Shown: positions 1-9,863, numbered from the stretch's first letter. The stretch: DNA of 64,000 nt from Lunatimonas salinarum (GCF_017811155.1 NZ_JACVCV010000005.1:268454-332453), one strand, 5' to 3'. The notes: generated by a model not told the origin, from the sequence alone. Numbers and translations are program-made.

Positions 1-59
1 GTTAAACTCCCTAATATCCCAATTCCCTTTGATTTCCATTTATTATGATCGAAAAATCA

Positions 60-90
60 TTGTAAATATATTAATAAATTACTATTTTTG
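60..90 (+). promoter_or_regulatory. Bacteroidota-type promoter of the susC/susD pair
   Basis: TTG at 60-62 is followed after 20 bases by TATTTTTG at 83-90. This fits the Bacteroidota -33/-7 pattern (TTTG, 17-21 bases, TAnnTTTG). The predicted start of transcription lies about 35-40 bases before the susC start codon at 134. Confidence 0.6.
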
Positions 91-133
91 CAAAAATTTT
101 TAAATCTATTCGTACATCATTTAAAATAAGGTT

Positions 134-2950
134 ATGAAAAAAACAATACTCACGGCAGTAATTTCATTTGCCTTCGTTTGCATGGGTCTGGCACAGAGTC
201 TGACCATAAGCGGGCGGGTAACCTCAGCGGACGAACCTGGTGGTATACCCGGTGCAAATGTTAGTGTGAAGGGTAGTACCTTAGGTACGGTGACCGACCT
301 AGACGGCCGGTATTCGCTCAGTGTTCCACAAGGGTACGAAACGCTTGTATTCAGTTTTGTCGGTTACACTAGTCAGGAAATTCCTATCTTGAACCGAACG
401 ACGATTAATGTGATCTTAGAGACGGATGTTCGTATCCTACAGGAGATCGTCATCACGGGTCAAGGCGAGGGTATAGAAAAAAGGCGGCTACCGATAACCG
501 TGGACCGAATGAGTGAGGAGGATATTTACAAAGTGCCAGTGGTGCAATTGGATCAGATCCTTCGGTCAAACATGCCAAATGCGCAAATCCGACTTGGATC
601 GGGACAGCCCGGTACAGCGTCTTTCATCCGATCTAGGGGACCAATTTCTGCTGCAGTAGGAACCACGCCGGTCATCTATGTAGACGGTGTGAGAGTAGAT
701 AACCTGAATTCGGCGGCTCAACTTTCGCTTGAAACGGGAGGTGCTCAAAGTAGCGCCATAGCGGATATTCCGGTAGAAAACATTGAAAGCATTGAGTACG
801 TGAAAGGTGGTGCAGCCACCACACTATATGGTGCGGATGCAGCGAATGGCGTGATCCAGATTTTCACCAAAAAAGGAAAACAAGGCCAAGCTAGAGTCAA
901 CCTGGAAACACAGCATGGTGCTCAAGTAGGCACACGGGATTACCTATTCTACCAAGAAACCGCCGATATTCTGTTTCGTCCGGGCTTGCAGCAAAGCTAT
1001 CGACTAGGCATTGACGGTGGGACGGAAAATTTAACCTACAGTTTTTCCGGCAATCTGTACGGGGATGAAAGTTTCCGCTATGGTGTAGGACAGATTCGCC
1101 GAAATTTCAGAGGTGGCATCATGGCTAAAGTAAACAATTGGATCACCTATCAAAGCTCAGCCGGATTTTCGAGCAACCAATTCTCGAGGGATTACAATGC
1201 GAACAGTTCCTTTAGTGAGTTTGGCAACTTGGAGACTGTGGCGAGATGGGGCGACCTCCGCACCAAATCCCGCGCCCAACTGGACTCGATCAGTCAAGTG
1301 GTTCGAAACGTCATTGACCTGACCAATGTTACAGAAAGGGTCAGGAGGTTCCAAAATTCACATCAATTCAATTTCAAATTTAATGATCAGGTGTCGGCCA
1401 GGGCAATCTTTGGGATAGACTCCAGAAATAGCCGACAGCGGGACATCACCACAAACCAACAGTTGATTGTGCGTGGAAATGCGCCTGCAGGAACCAACGA
1501 CCGAGGTACGATAGATGTGTTCGAAAGATCCTTTTTCACCCTTACCGGTCAGGCTGATGTGACTTGGAAAAAGGATATGAAGGATTTCTCCTTCCTTACC
1601 ATCGCCGGTGGACAGTTTTTTAGAAACCAAGACGAACAGATTCTGATCGAAGCTACCAACGTAACCGAAGGATCCATCTCCATCAATAATGCGGGGGAGA
1701 AAAGTGTAGAGGACTTTCTTCTAGCCGTTACCAATTACGGATTTTTCGTAAAAGAAAACATTGGTATTCGAGATAAGGTCTTTGTAGAAGGTGGAATCAG
1801 GGTAGACGGTAACACCGCCTTTGGCTCCGAAATAGGGCTACAGGTATTCCCTACCATCGGAGTGGCTTACAATTTATCGGACGAAAAATTCTTCAGGGAT
1901 GCCTTCTCGATCAATACCCTGTCAACTGTCAAATTCAGGGCGAATCATGGGGTGGCTGGCAATTTTCCCGAACCTTTTAGAAACGACCGGTTAATCAACA
2001 CAAATACCTTTTTGGGAGTCCCAACATACACCTTTGGAAACCCAGGAGACCCCACCTTAAAGCCTGAGCGCACTGCTACTACCGAAATAGGCGGTGACAT
2101 TGGTTTTTTTACAGACCGAATCAAACTTCAGGTAACCCGATACCATTCCCTCACGAGAGATGCCTTGTTTTCGGCACCTTTTGCCCCTTCATTTGGTTTG
2201 GGTAATCAACTTAGAAATATCGGTGAAATAGAAAACAAAGGATGGGAAATCGGTGCAAATTTTGTCGTGGTAGAATCCAACGATTGGAATGTCAATGTGT
2301 CGGCATCATACAACACGGTGCAAAACCTGGTCGTTTCGTCCGGCGGAGCGCCAGAATTTAATGTAGGCGGATTCACTTTTCTCGGTTCTTTCGTAAAAGA
2401 AGGAGAACCCCTAGGCTATTTTAGGGCAAATCGTCCTATACTGAATGGTGAAGGTGACTTAGAAAGTGTCGAGACAAACGCTTCGATTGGCAGTCCGATC
2501 GCACCTAATTTCGGGTCGCTCAGTATCAATACTACCTATAAAAGATGGAACTTATTCGTGACCGGAGACTATCAGACCGGTGGTCAAACGGTGGTTGTAG
2601 ATGACGTTTTGCGCTACTTTGCGGGTGCATCAACGGTCATCCCGGATAACCTTGCAAACGAAAGCTTCTTCGATCTTGCGGCACTTTGGGTTCAAAGTTC
2701 CGATTATTTCAAAATCCGAAATATAGCCCTGAGTTACGATGTACCCACCGCTGTTATTGGCAATGCGTTTAAGAGATTAAGCGTTGGGTTTAATGTTACC
2801 AACCCAATCAATTTCTTCCGGGCCGATGTGGATCCAGAGGTAAGTGGAGCCGGTTTCGGAACCCAAAACAGCTTCGGTGGAGGTGGATTTGGATTTGGCA
2901 CCGAATCACTGCCCAGAACGTATTTAGGAACCGTAAGAGTAAGCTTTTAA
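134..2950 (+). CDS. SusC-family TonB-dependent outer-membrane receptor
   Basis: A 938-residue outer-membrane transporter. It starts with a signal peptide (MKKTILTAVISFAFVCMGLA), then a carboxypeptidase-D-like regulatory domain (about residues 24-95, with GTVTDLDGRYSL). A plug domain (about 105-245) has the SusC signatures PVIYVDGVRVDN and YGADAANGVIQIFTKKG, and a long C-terminal beta-barrel ends in RVSF, an aromatic C-terminus as expected for a barrel. Family proteins pair with a SusD lipoprotein to import glycans, peptides or other large ligands using TonB energy. The SusD gene starts 11 bp downstream. No glycoside hydrolase is next to the pair, so the substrate cannot be inferred. Confidence 0.93.
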   Translation: MKKTILTAVISFAFVCMGLAQSLTISGRVTSADEPGGIPGANVSVKGSTLGTVTDLDGRYSLSVPQGYETLVFSFVGYTSQEIPILNRTTINVILETDVRILQEIVITGQGEGIEKRRLPITVDRMSEEDIYKVPVVQLDQILRSNMPNAQIRLGSGQPGTASFIRSRGPISAAVGTTPVIYVDGVRVDNLNSAAQLSLETGGAQSSAIADIPVENIESIEYVKGGAATTLYGADAANGVIQIFTKKGKQGQARVNLETQHGAQVGTRDYLFYQETADILFRPGLQQSYRLGIDGGTENLTYSFSGNLYGDESFRYGVGQIRRNFRGGIMAKVNNWITYQSSAGFSSNQFSRDYNANSSFSEFGNLETVARWGDLRTKSRAQLDSISQVVRNVIDLTNVTERVRRFQNSHQFNFKFNDQVSARAIFGIDSRNSRQRDITTNQQLIVRGNAPAGTNDRGTIDVFERSFFTLTGQADVTWKKDMKDFSFLTIAGGQFFRNQDEQILIEATNVTEGSISINNAGEKSVEDFLLAVTNYGFFVKENIGIRDKVFVEGGIRVDGNTAFGSEIGLQVFPTIGVAYNLSDEKFFRDAFSINTLSTVKFRANHGVAGNFPEPFRNDRLINTNTFLGVPTYTFGNPGDPTLKPERTATTEIGGDIGFFTDRIKLQVTRYHSLTRDALFSAPFAPSFGLGNQLRNIGEIENKGWEIGANFVVVESNDWNVNVSASYNTVQNLVVSSGGAPEFNVGGFTFLGSFVKEGEPLGYFRANRPILNGEGDLESVETNASIGSPIAPNFGSLSINTTYKRWNLFVTGDYQTGGQTVVVDDVLRYFAGASTVIPDNLANESFFDLAALWVQSSDYFKIRNIALSYDVPTAVIGNAFKRLSVGFNVTNPINFFRADVDPEVSGAGFGTQNSFGGGGFGFGTESLPRTYLGTVRVSF

Positions 2951-2961
2951 CCCCCCTAAAG

Positions 2962-4410
2962 ATGAAATTTCTAAAAAACTATACTCCCATATTTCTGGCC
3001 GGGATGATGACTATCTCCGGCTGTGAACTGATTGATCCTACCGAAGTAATCAATCCCAATCTTACTGAGGACGCCATTCTAAGCACTGCTAACCCAATGG
3101 CTCCTTGGGTGAGAGGTGTTAGACGGCAATTGGCCCTAACCACCAACGAACATGTGGTACTCACGGAAATCGGCTCAGATAATTACCAGAACGTAATGAC
3201 GTTCTACAATCAAAACTTAGACCGATTAACCATTCGGCCGGTAGATACCGACATCAATGCATTCCAGCGTGAATTGCACCGGCTACGTGAGATGGCAGAT
3301 TATGGATTGAATATTGTCAGCAATGCTGATGCAGCGACTACTGCGGATCAAATCGCTGAGCTAAATTTCCTCAAAGGTTATTCCATGCTATTAAGTGGAG
3401 AATATTTTACCTTCTTGCCCATAGCTCCAGGAGGAGAAGCGGTAGGATGGCAGGATATCCTAAATGCCTCCATTGCCGCCTTTTCATTGGCCGAAAACTC
3501 CACCGACCCCACAATCAGTGCTGCTGCCACCCTCGCAAAAGCACGGGCATATTACAGGCTAGGGAATAAAACTGAAGCGGTAACCAACGCCCAGGCGGCC
3601 ATTTCCAAATCTTCAAATTTGCTTTATCAGGTTCAATTTGATCAAGCCCAAGCCCCGTTAAACCGAGCCCAAACGGCCATGTTTGACCGGGGAAATTTCG
3701 ATGACCTACAAGCACTCCCTAGACTGGATTTCCTTGATCCAAAATACTACTTTCGAGGGGCAAGTGAAGCCAGTCCTGTCACCTTGTTTAAAATTGAAGA
3801 AGCCCATTTGATTATCGCCGAAGCACAAGTTTCAGACGGCAATCTCTCCGGAGCCGAATCCACCTTGAAGAGCCTTCTCGAATTGGTGAACGGACGACCT
3901 ACCTCCACGTTCAATAACGACCAACAGGACAGAACCCAAAACAATCCTGGATCTAGACCTGATAAGGCGAACGTAGCCATCGCCGCAAGCCCTCAAGATC
4001 CTCTCCGTTCAGGATTAGTCTTGGATCGAAAGACTGGAGATATTACAGTGCCCACAATATCCGGAACTTCCGTGACATCCCAGCTGATAGAGGAAGCGTT
4101 GGATTCCGAGGAAACCGCGCTGGAATTGGTATACTTGCTACGACAAGAAATATTTATTGGCGAAGGAAGAAGACTGGCTGATATGGGAGTTAGGCTGGTG
4201 ATAAGTGAAATCGAATACCTTGCCAACGAAAATATCGACGAAGATCACCCAGGCACTGTCCCAGTAATTCCCCCGTTTATTCAAAGCATCAATACGGAAA
4301 TCGACGCCTTTACGTACGATGTAGAAGCGGGTACTGCCATAATTACGCACAACATCAACCGCATCATCAGCACCAACCGCAATAACGAATGGGTAGCTCC
4401 CTTTCACTAG
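2962..4410 (+). CDS. SusD/RagB-family outer-membrane lipoprotein
   Basis: A 482-residue surface lipoprotein that should cap the preceding SusC barrel and bind its ligand. The N-terminus is a lipoprotein signal (hydrophobic stretch, then ISGC, lipidated Cys at residue 21). The middle is rich in alpha-helical TPR-like sequence (for example AKARAYYRLGNKTEAV), and the C-terminus has the SusD-type segment LRQEIFIGEGRRLADMGVR. It lies 11 bp after susC and is followed by a strong terminator, so the two form a bicistronic operon. The ligand is unknown. Confidence 0.9.
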   Translation: MKFLKNYTPIFLAGMMTISGCELIDPTEVINPNLTEDAILSTANPMAPWVRGVRRQLALTTNEHVVLTEIGSDNYQNVMTFYNQNLDRLTIRPVDTDINAFQRELHRLREMADYGLNIVSNADAATTADQIAELNFLKGYSMLLSGEYFTFLPIAPGGEAVGWQDILNASIAAFSLAENSTDPTISAAATLAKARAYYRLGNKTEAVTNAQAAISKSSNLLYQVQFDQAQAPLNRAQTAMFDRGNFDDLQALPRLDFLDPKYYFRGASEASPVTLFKIEEAHLIIAEAQVSDGNLSGAESTLKSLLELVNGRPTSTFNNDQQDRTQNNPGSRPDKANVAIAASPQDPLRSGLVLDRKTGDITVPTISGTSVTSQLIEEALDSEETALELVYLLRQEIFIGEGRRLADMGVRLVISEIEYLANENIDEDHPGTVPVIPPFIQSINTEIDAFTYDVEAGTAIITHNINRIISTNRNNEWVAPFH

Positions 4411-4454
4411 CCGATGAATACGTCTAGTCAAAAAATAGTCGACTAGGAATAAGC

Positions 4455-4500
4455 AAGGCCTGTCGGAATTTTGAATTCCGACAGGCCTTTTTAGTTTTTT
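4455..4500 (+). terminator. Rho-independent terminator of the susCD operon
   Basis: A perfect 16-bp inverted repeat (4455-4470 with 4474-4489, loop TTG) is followed by a T-rich tail to 4500. It also lies just beyond the 3' end of the convergent MFS gene and may serve both strands. Confidence 0.85.
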
Positions 4501-4564
4501 AATGTATGGCTTATAAACGCCGAAATTGCGTCCTGAACCTCTCAGGTAGCTATTTACGAATCCT

Positions 4565-5722
4565 TTACCTGTTGGAAGGTACTAACACCTCTTGCTTAAT
4601 ACTAACCAACAGGGCGATGGTAAGTCCCATCAGTGAAATGATGGCAAATGAAGCCTGTAGATTGAGTAACTCAGCAATAAACCCGATAATTGGGGGACCC
4701 AACAGGAACCCGAAAAAGGAAATGGTGGATACCATGGCAATAGCAATGCCTGGAGGATAGGTGGTAGACCTTCCTACAATGCTATAGGAAAGGGGCACCA
4801 CCGCGGCGGTACCTAAACCTACACATGCAAAACCCAATAACGTCAGCGATAAGTTCGGAAACAGTACCGCTAAACACAGACCGACGAAAATCAGTATACC
4901 ACTTACTCTCAACACGCCTATTTTTCCGATTCTATTGGCAAATTTATCCGCCAAAAAACGCCCGGAAGCCATTGCGCCCATAAATGCGAAGAACCCGAAA
5001 GCAACCAACGAGGGATGCGGATTCACCACTTTGGCTATGTATACCCCGGACCAATCAAACATGCAACCTTCGCACATCATACCACAAAAACCCACCAAAC
5101 CGATTCGAAAGATTAGACTGTCCGGTTTCCTGAATACAAACCCTCCGTCAGAATTTGATTTTCCGGATTCATCCGGAAAAATATAAGGCCGAGCGAGCAG
5201 TAGCAGCGCAAAACCCAACGCACCAACTACCAGGTAATGCTGTAACGGTGTCAGCTGAAAGAATACCATCAAGGCACCCAAAGCAGCTCCGGCAAAACCG
5301 GCTAGGCTCCAAGAGCCGTGAAAAGAACTCAATATATTCCTTCCATAGGCTTTTTCGACAGCCAAAGCCTGGGTGTTCAGCGAAATGTTCATAATATTGC
5401 CGAGCAGACCAAACAAGACTACCAAAATGGCCAACTGGAAACGGCTATCCGCTATCCCCAAACTGATCAATCCGAAAAGATACATACTGGCACCTGCTAG
5501 GATTACGCTGCGACTACCGTATCTATACACCGCCCATGCGGCCAATGGCAGTGCTATAAGTGAACCTGTCGGCATGCCTAATAATAGGGTTCCTAACTGG
5601 CCTTCTGAAAGGCTAAAATATTCCTGAAAATCTGGTATTCGGGAAGCCCAGGATGAAAAGCTCAACCCTGTAATAAAAAATAAACCCGACACAGCCAGTC
5701 TTCTTCGACGCAATAGATTCAT
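4565..5722 (-). CDS. MFS transporter, sugar-permease-like
   Basis: A 385-residue inner-membrane protein with about twelve hydrophobic segments, the usual size of the major facilitator superfamily. Its N-terminus (SRIPDFQEYFSLSEGQLGTLLL) and overall form resemble the FucP/YbjJ-like MFS subgroup common in Bacteroidota, which take up monosaccharides or related small solutes. It is convergent with susCD and has its own promoter-like sequence upstream, so it need not share a substrate with the SusCD pair. The exact substrate cannot be read from the sequence. Confidence 0.85.
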   Translation of the reverse strand: MNLLRRRRLAVSGLFFITGLSFSSWASRIPDFQEYFSLSEGQLGTLLLGMPTGSLIALPLAAWAVYRYGSRSVILAGASMYLFGLISLGIADSRFQLAILVVLFGLLGNIMNISLNTQALAVEKAYGRNILSSFHGSWSLAGFAGAALGALMVFFQLTPLQHYLVVGALGFALLLLARPYIFPDESGKSNSDGGFVFRKPDSLIFRIGLVGFCGMMCEGCMFDWSGVYIAKVVNPHPSLVAFGFFAFMGAMASGRFLADKFANRIGKIGVLRVSGILIFVGLCLAVLFPNLSLTLLGFACVGLGTAAVVPLSYSIVGRSTTYPPGIAIAMVSTISFFGFLLGPPIIGFIAELLNLQASFAIISLMGLTIALLVSIKQEVLVPSNR

Positions 5723-5745
5723 ACAGTCAATCGATAAATTTTTAG

Positions 5746-5773
5746 CAAATTTACATCATTTTTTGCAATCCAA
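5746..5773 (-). promoter_or_regulatory. Promoter-like sequence upstream of the MFS gene
   Basis: On the minus strand TTG (5771-5773) is followed after 17 bases by TAAATTTG (5746-5753), a match to TAnnTTTG. It lies 24 bases upstream of the MFS start codon at 5722. Confidence 0.4.
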
Positions 5774-5884
5774 TTATATTTTTCAAAACAATCGACTTTT
5801 TGCTGATAAAAATAACAATTCGGTAACCACAAACCTTTTGGGCTGTACAATGGTTTATCCCAACGAATCGTCACGATAGAACAC

Positions 5885-5965
5885 ATGGAATTTGTCATTG
5901 CAGGAGTCACCGTCGCATTAGCCATCGGACTTATTTACATCGTCATCCGGAAAGTGTTTGATTAG
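5885..5965 (+). CDS. Possible 26-residue single-span membrane peptide
   Basis: An ATG-to-TAG reading frame encodes 26 residues (MEFVIAGVTVALAIGLIYIV, then IRKVFD). This is one continuous hydrophobic segment followed by a short basic tail, as in small bitopic inner-membrane peptides. It lies alone between the divergent MFS gene and the CrtA-like gene, ending 42 bp before the latter's ATG. No clear ribosome-binding site or promoter was identified. It may be a real small protein, or a chance frame in an AT-rich spacer. No family was recognised. Confidence 0.3.
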   Translation: MEFVIAGVTVALAIGLIYIVIRKVFD

Positions 5966-6007
5966 TTTTTATATTTGTTGAAAAAAACTCTTTTTTATCC
6001 ACAGGAA

Positions 6008-6673
6008 ATGGATCAAAGCAAACAGGTAACATCCATCAGTTTTTTTAGGTATCCAAAAAACCGCAGATGGTGGGCATTTAACCAAATGCAACTGGCCCAA
6101 AAGGCTTTGCAACAAACAGAAGGCACGTTATTTGGTAAATTGATGGGTACGGGAGGTGGTTTTGGTTTTTCGCTTAAGCCGGACTTTAGGACCTACGCCT
6201 TGCTGACCGTATGGAAAAACGCTTCCTATGCAGCTCACTATTACACAAGTGAACTGTTTAAACGCTTTGACCGGCAGGCCGAATCGCAGACTACCCATTG
6301 GATGGCTTGTGTACAAAGCCACGGGAGCTGGGGAGGAAAAAATCCTTTTACAGCGTCCGCGGAATACAAACAGGGCCCATTGATGGTAATCACACGGGCC
6401 CGCGTAAGATGGCAAAAAATTCCGGAGTTTTTACTTCAGGTACCCGATGCCAGCCGATCTGCCGAAAAAGCGAAGGGCCTGATATATACGAAAGGCATCG
6501 GAGAATGGCCCGCTATCGAACAGGCTACCTTCAGCATATGGTCGTCAGAGGCGGAAATGAGAACCTACGCGTATCGCACCGCTCACCAGCAAATTATCCG
6601 CAGAGTGAAAAAGGAACGCTGGTATAAAGAGGAATTGTTTGCCCGGTTCGTTCCCATCGAAGACCCCTTTTGA
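6008..6673 (+). CDS. CrtA-like (spheroidene monooxygenase-like) protein
   Basis: A 221-residue protein related to the CrtA (spheroidene monooxygenase) family, recognised by KLMGTGGGFGFSLKPDFRTY near the N-terminus and the spacing of conserved Trp/Phe residues. Classical CrtA adds keto groups to acyclic carotenoids. The Bacteroidota homologues are mostly uncharacterised, so the substrate is not established. An in-frame TTG at 5975 is possible, but ATG 6008 has a purine-rich sequence just upstream and gives a normal start. TATATTTG at 5970-5977 matches the -7 box but has no well-spaced -33 TTG. No other carotenoid gene is nearby. The next gene starts 12 bp downstream, suggesting one transcript. 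Confidence 0.65.
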   Translation: MDQSKQVTSISFFRYPKNRRWWAFNQMQLAQKALQQTEGTLFGKLMGTGGGFGFSLKPDFRTYALLTVWKNASYAAHYYTSELFKRFDRQAESQTTHWMACVQSHGSWGGKNPFTASAEYKQGPLMVITRARVRWQKIPEFLLQVPDASRSAEKAKGLIYTKGIGEWPAIEQATFSIWSSEAEMRTYAYRTAHQQIIRRVKKERWYKEELFARFVPIEDPF

Positions 6674-6685
6674 TCGCTTCTGCCT

Positions 6686-7567
6686 ATGCTGTCTTTTCAA
6701 AAAACCCGAATTGCTCCCACTCCCAGTGGCTTTTTACATTTGGGCAATGCCTTTTCTTTTATCCTTACAGCGGCACTTGCTAGACAGCACGGTGCCGCAA
6801 TATTGCTTCGGATCGACGATTTAGACCAAGCCCGCCTAAAACCGGAGTACCTTGCTGATATTTTCGAAACATTGACATTTTTGGAAATCCCGTGGGACGA
6901 AGGTCCAAAGACGGTGGAAGATATCCGGAAGACGTACAGCCAACACCGGCGATTGACTATGTACCAAGAGCACCTTTCAGAATTAGAAGTTATGGGAAAG
7001 CTTTTTTCTTGTAGTTGTTCACGGAAAGATTTGACCTTAGCGGGGCTCATCAGCGGATGCACAGGACAGTGCTGCATTAAAAAACCCTTTGCCCTGAAGT
7101 TGAAGAAAAGTGCAACAGATGTGGCGGTAAAGCAGTATGCATCCGGTACCATTCACTTCCCCTTTCCAAGCACCATGTCCCAATTCATTGTGCAAAAGAA
7201 AGATGGATTTCCCTCCTACCATCTTGCCTCGGTGGTGGATGATATCCACTTTGGCGTGGATTTGGTGGTTCGCGGTGCAGACCTTTGGGATTCCAGCTTG
7301 GCACAGCTACATTTATCCACCCTGACACCCAGCCTTCACCCATACACCAAAGCGACCTTCTTTCATCATCCACTTTTGACGGATGCCGGAACCAAACTCT
7401 CCAAGTCCGCAGGGCACACCTCAATTCAATACCTCCGAACACAAGGAATACATAGGGAAGCGATATACCAGCAGGCGGCGACCTTTTTTGGAATAAAGGA
7501 AAAAGTGAACAACCTGAGAGACTTTACACTGGAACTTCAACCTACCCAAATCATAGACGCCGAATAG
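6686..7567 (+). CDS. Glutamyl-Q tRNA(Asp) synthetase-like protein
   Basis: A 293-residue protein resembling a truncated class I glutamyl-tRNA synthetase that keeps the catalytic domain but lacks the anticodon-binding half. It has the HIGH-type motif HLGN (residues 18-21), the KMSKS-type motif KLSKS near residue 236, and a zinc-knuckle region with Cys109, Cys111, Cys125 and Cys129. GluQ synthetases (YadB) attach glutamate to queuosine in tRNA-Asp rather than to a tRNA 3' end. The size and cysteine pattern favour this over a true GltX. It lies 12 bp after the CrtA-like gene. A diverged GluRS paralogue with another acceptor remains possible. Confidence 0.78.
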   Translation: MLSFQKTRIAPTPSGFLHLGNAFSFILTAALARQHGAAILLRIDDLDQARLKPEYLADIFETLTFLEIPWDEGPKTVEDIRKTYSQHRRLTMYQEHLSELEVMGKLFSCSCSRKDLTLAGLISGCTGQCCIKKPFALKLKKSATDVAVKQYASGTIHFPFPSTMSQFIVQKKDGFPSYHLASVVDDIHFGVDLVVRGADLWDSSLAQLHLSTLTPSLHPYTKATFFHHPLLTDAGTKLSKSAGHTSIQYLRTQGIHREAIYQQAATFFGIKEKVNNLRDFTLELQPTQIIDAE

Positions 7568-7621
7568 TCTAGATAACCGCCTTTCGGGTATATGGATTAA
7601 TTGAACAAATCTATCCCGCCC

Positions 7622-9859
7622 ATGAAATTCCAATTCCTTGTGTCTGCTTTGGTGCTTTCTCTGCATGTATTTACCTATGCGCAAACGAAATCTTTCAAAC
7701 CCTACAAAGACCTCCCCTTCGCACAGGAGACCCATACGGCTCATCCGCTGTATGTGGACGGGTCGGCAATTGGGGTTAACCAGCTTGCACTAACCAAAGA
7801 CGGGCACATCTGGGCCGCGACCATGTCCGGCGTATTTGTAAAGAAACATGAGGATGCGACATGGGAATACCCTACTGCAAATGAACGAATAAATGGCCCG
7901 GTATTTTCACTCATATACGGAATTGATCAACAAGTATTTGCGGGAACGTGGCAGGGGCTCTTTACGGTCAGTGAAACAGGCGCAGTACCATTAGCTGGAA
8001 TTCCGGAGACGCCTATTTCGATTTTGAGCTATGATTCAAAAGGAAATCTGTATGCGTTTGGACCCGACGGAGGCTGGAAATGCGAGGAGCATGGTTGCGA
8101 GAAGCTATCCTTTTCACTACCTCAGTCGATACGATCAGCCAAAGTTGGCCCCGATGGTGCCTGGTGGGTTGCCAGCGATGTGGGGCTTTATCGATTTACC
8201 GGCTCGGAAACCCATCATCTATACGAAAAAGGCACCCTGATCAGCGCCTATCTAAACGGACTGGATTGGGATCGTGATGGCATACTTTGGGTATCCGGAT
8301 TGGGCGGTGTATCAAAACTTAGGCAGTTGGATGTAATAGATCGGATTACCACCGAAAAGGGTCTGCCGACTCCCTATACCACCTGTATAGCTCAATCACC
8401 GGATGGTACATTTTGGGTAGGTACGGAGCGGGGTGTGGTAAGGTATTATACAGATGGCAGTCATTCCCTACGGTTCAGCAAAAGGTGGTTGGTAAATGAT
8501 CATGTCACCTCCATTCTATTTGACGAAGCGGGGAATGCCTGGATAGGCACCCAGAAAGGTGTCAGTTGTATCAAGGCAATTGACATGACCCTGGCAGAAA
8601 AGGAAGCCTATTTCTATCAAACCCTGATGGAACGTCATATAAGGGAGCCTTGGACCGCCGGTCAGGTTCGCTTACTTGAGGCAGGAAACTTGGACACATG
8701 GGTGCCCGAAGATGATGATAACGATGGGGAATATACTTCGATGTATCTGGCTATGGAGAGTTTTCGCTATGCCGCTACCGGTTCTGCGGATGCCCGCGAA
8801 AAGGCAGGCAAGGCGTTTCGATTCTTGAAAAAACTGGAAGAAATCACCGGAAGAGACGGCTTTTTTGCCCGCAGCATCGTCCCCCCTGACTGGGAACAAG
8901 TACACGATCCCAATAGCACGTACACCCCACAGGAAATGGCTATTCGAAAAGTGAAGGAGCCTCGCTACAAGCCCGTCGAAACCCGATGGCACCTTTCTGC
9001 TGATGGAAAATGGAAATGGAAAGGAGACACAAGCAGTGATGAAATGTGTGGGCACATGTTTGGGTACTTTATTTACTACCAGTTAGTGGCAGATGAAACC
9101 GAAAAATCCATCATCCGAAGCCATGTGAGTAAGATCCTTGACCACCTACTTAGGCATGACTTTTCGCTTACCGACTTGGATGGAAAGCCAACCCGTTGGG
9201 GTGTCTGGTCGCCGGACCAGCTAAACCGAAACCCGGAGTGGCTGCCTGACAGAGCGCTCAATTCGATGGAAATGCTTGGATTCCTTAAATTCGGTTATTT
9301 CATCACCCAAAATCAGCGGTATCAGGACGCTTACCTTCATTTGATCGAAAAAGAGGGTTACCTTGAAAACATGGGGCAAATCAAGCATCAAAATCCTGCC
9401 TGGTTTATCTATTTTGACGTCATGTTGGCCTCCTATATCTATCCCCTACTCATTTTTGGAGAGGAGGATCCTGCTCTAAAAAGCTATTACGAGCAGCACA
9501 TGGATGATTGGTTTGAAGATCGGGAGGGCGACCAAAATCCCCTGATCAACTTTATTTACAGCTACACCCGCGGCAAACGGGAAGGGTTGGCCGCGAGCGT
9601 GGCCTTTTTAAAAGACACCCCACTGGATCTGATCGATTGGGTGATAGACCACCGCCAACGGGAGGACATACGATTAACGCGCAGCCCGGTGCTGGAAGAT
9701 CTACAGGTGGATCCCCTGCAGCCACCCAGCCTGCGGGCAGTGGTGCGATGGGACAAAAACCCCTGGGATGCCCTTTCAGGCAATCCCTTTCGTGTCCGCG
9801 AGCCGGTATTTTGGCTGCTGCCCTACTGGATGGGGCGGTACCTGCAGATGATCGAATAG
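7622..9859 (+). CDS. Secreted beta-propeller plus alpha/alpha-toroid protein
   Basis: From ATG 7622 (an in-frame TTG at 7601 is less likely) the protein has 745 residues and a signal peptide (KFQFLVSALVLSLHVFTYAQ). The first 320 residues hold repeated two-component-regulator-propeller motifs: GHIWAATMSGVFV, GILWVSGLGGVSKL, GTFWVGTERGVVRYY and GNAWIGTQKGVSCI. The second half (about 330-745) is helical and Trp/Asp-rich with no recognised catalytic motif, and may fold as an alpha/alpha toroid like many polysaccharide-active proteins. Unlike hybrid two-component systems it has no transmembrane, kinase or DNA-binding part, so it is probably a free periplasmic or surface protein acting on or binding a glycan. 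Confidence 0.6.
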   Translation: MKFQFLVSALVLSLHVFTYAQTKSFKPYKDLPFAQETHTAHPLYVDGSAIGVNQLALTKDGHIWAATMSGVFVKKHEDATWEYPTANERINGPVFSLIYGIDQQVFAGTWQGLFTVSETGAVPLAGIPETPISILSYDSKGNLYAFGPDGGWKCEEHGCEKLSFSLPQSIRSAKVGPDGAWWVASDVGLYRFTGSETHHLYEKGTLISAYLNGLDWDRDGILWVSGLGGVSKLRQLDVIDRITTEKGLPTPYTTCIAQSPDGTFWVGTERGVVRYYTDGSHSLRFSKRWLVNDHVTSILFDEAGNAWIGTQKGVSCIKAIDMTLAEKEAYFYQTLMERHIREPWTAGQVRLLEAGNLDTWVPEDDDNDGEYTSMYLAMESFRYAATGSADAREKAGKAFRFLKKLEEITGRDGFFARSIVPPDWEQVHDPNSTYTPQEMAIRKVKEPRYKPVETRWHLSADGKWKWKGDTSSDEMCGHMFGYFIYYQLVADETEKSIIRSHVSKILDHLLRHDFSLTDLDGKPTRWGVWSPDQLNRNPEWLPDRALNSMEMLGFLKFGYFITQNQRYQDAYLHLIEKEGYLENMGQIKHQNPAWFIYFDVMLASYIYPLLIFGEEDPALKSYYEQHMDDWFEDREGDQNPLINFIYSYTRGKREGLAASVAFLKDTPLDLIDWVIDHRQREDIRLTRSPVLEDLQVDPLQPPSLRAVVRWDKNPWDALSGNPFRVREPVFWLLPYWMGRYLQMIE

Positions 9860-9863
9860 TTGC

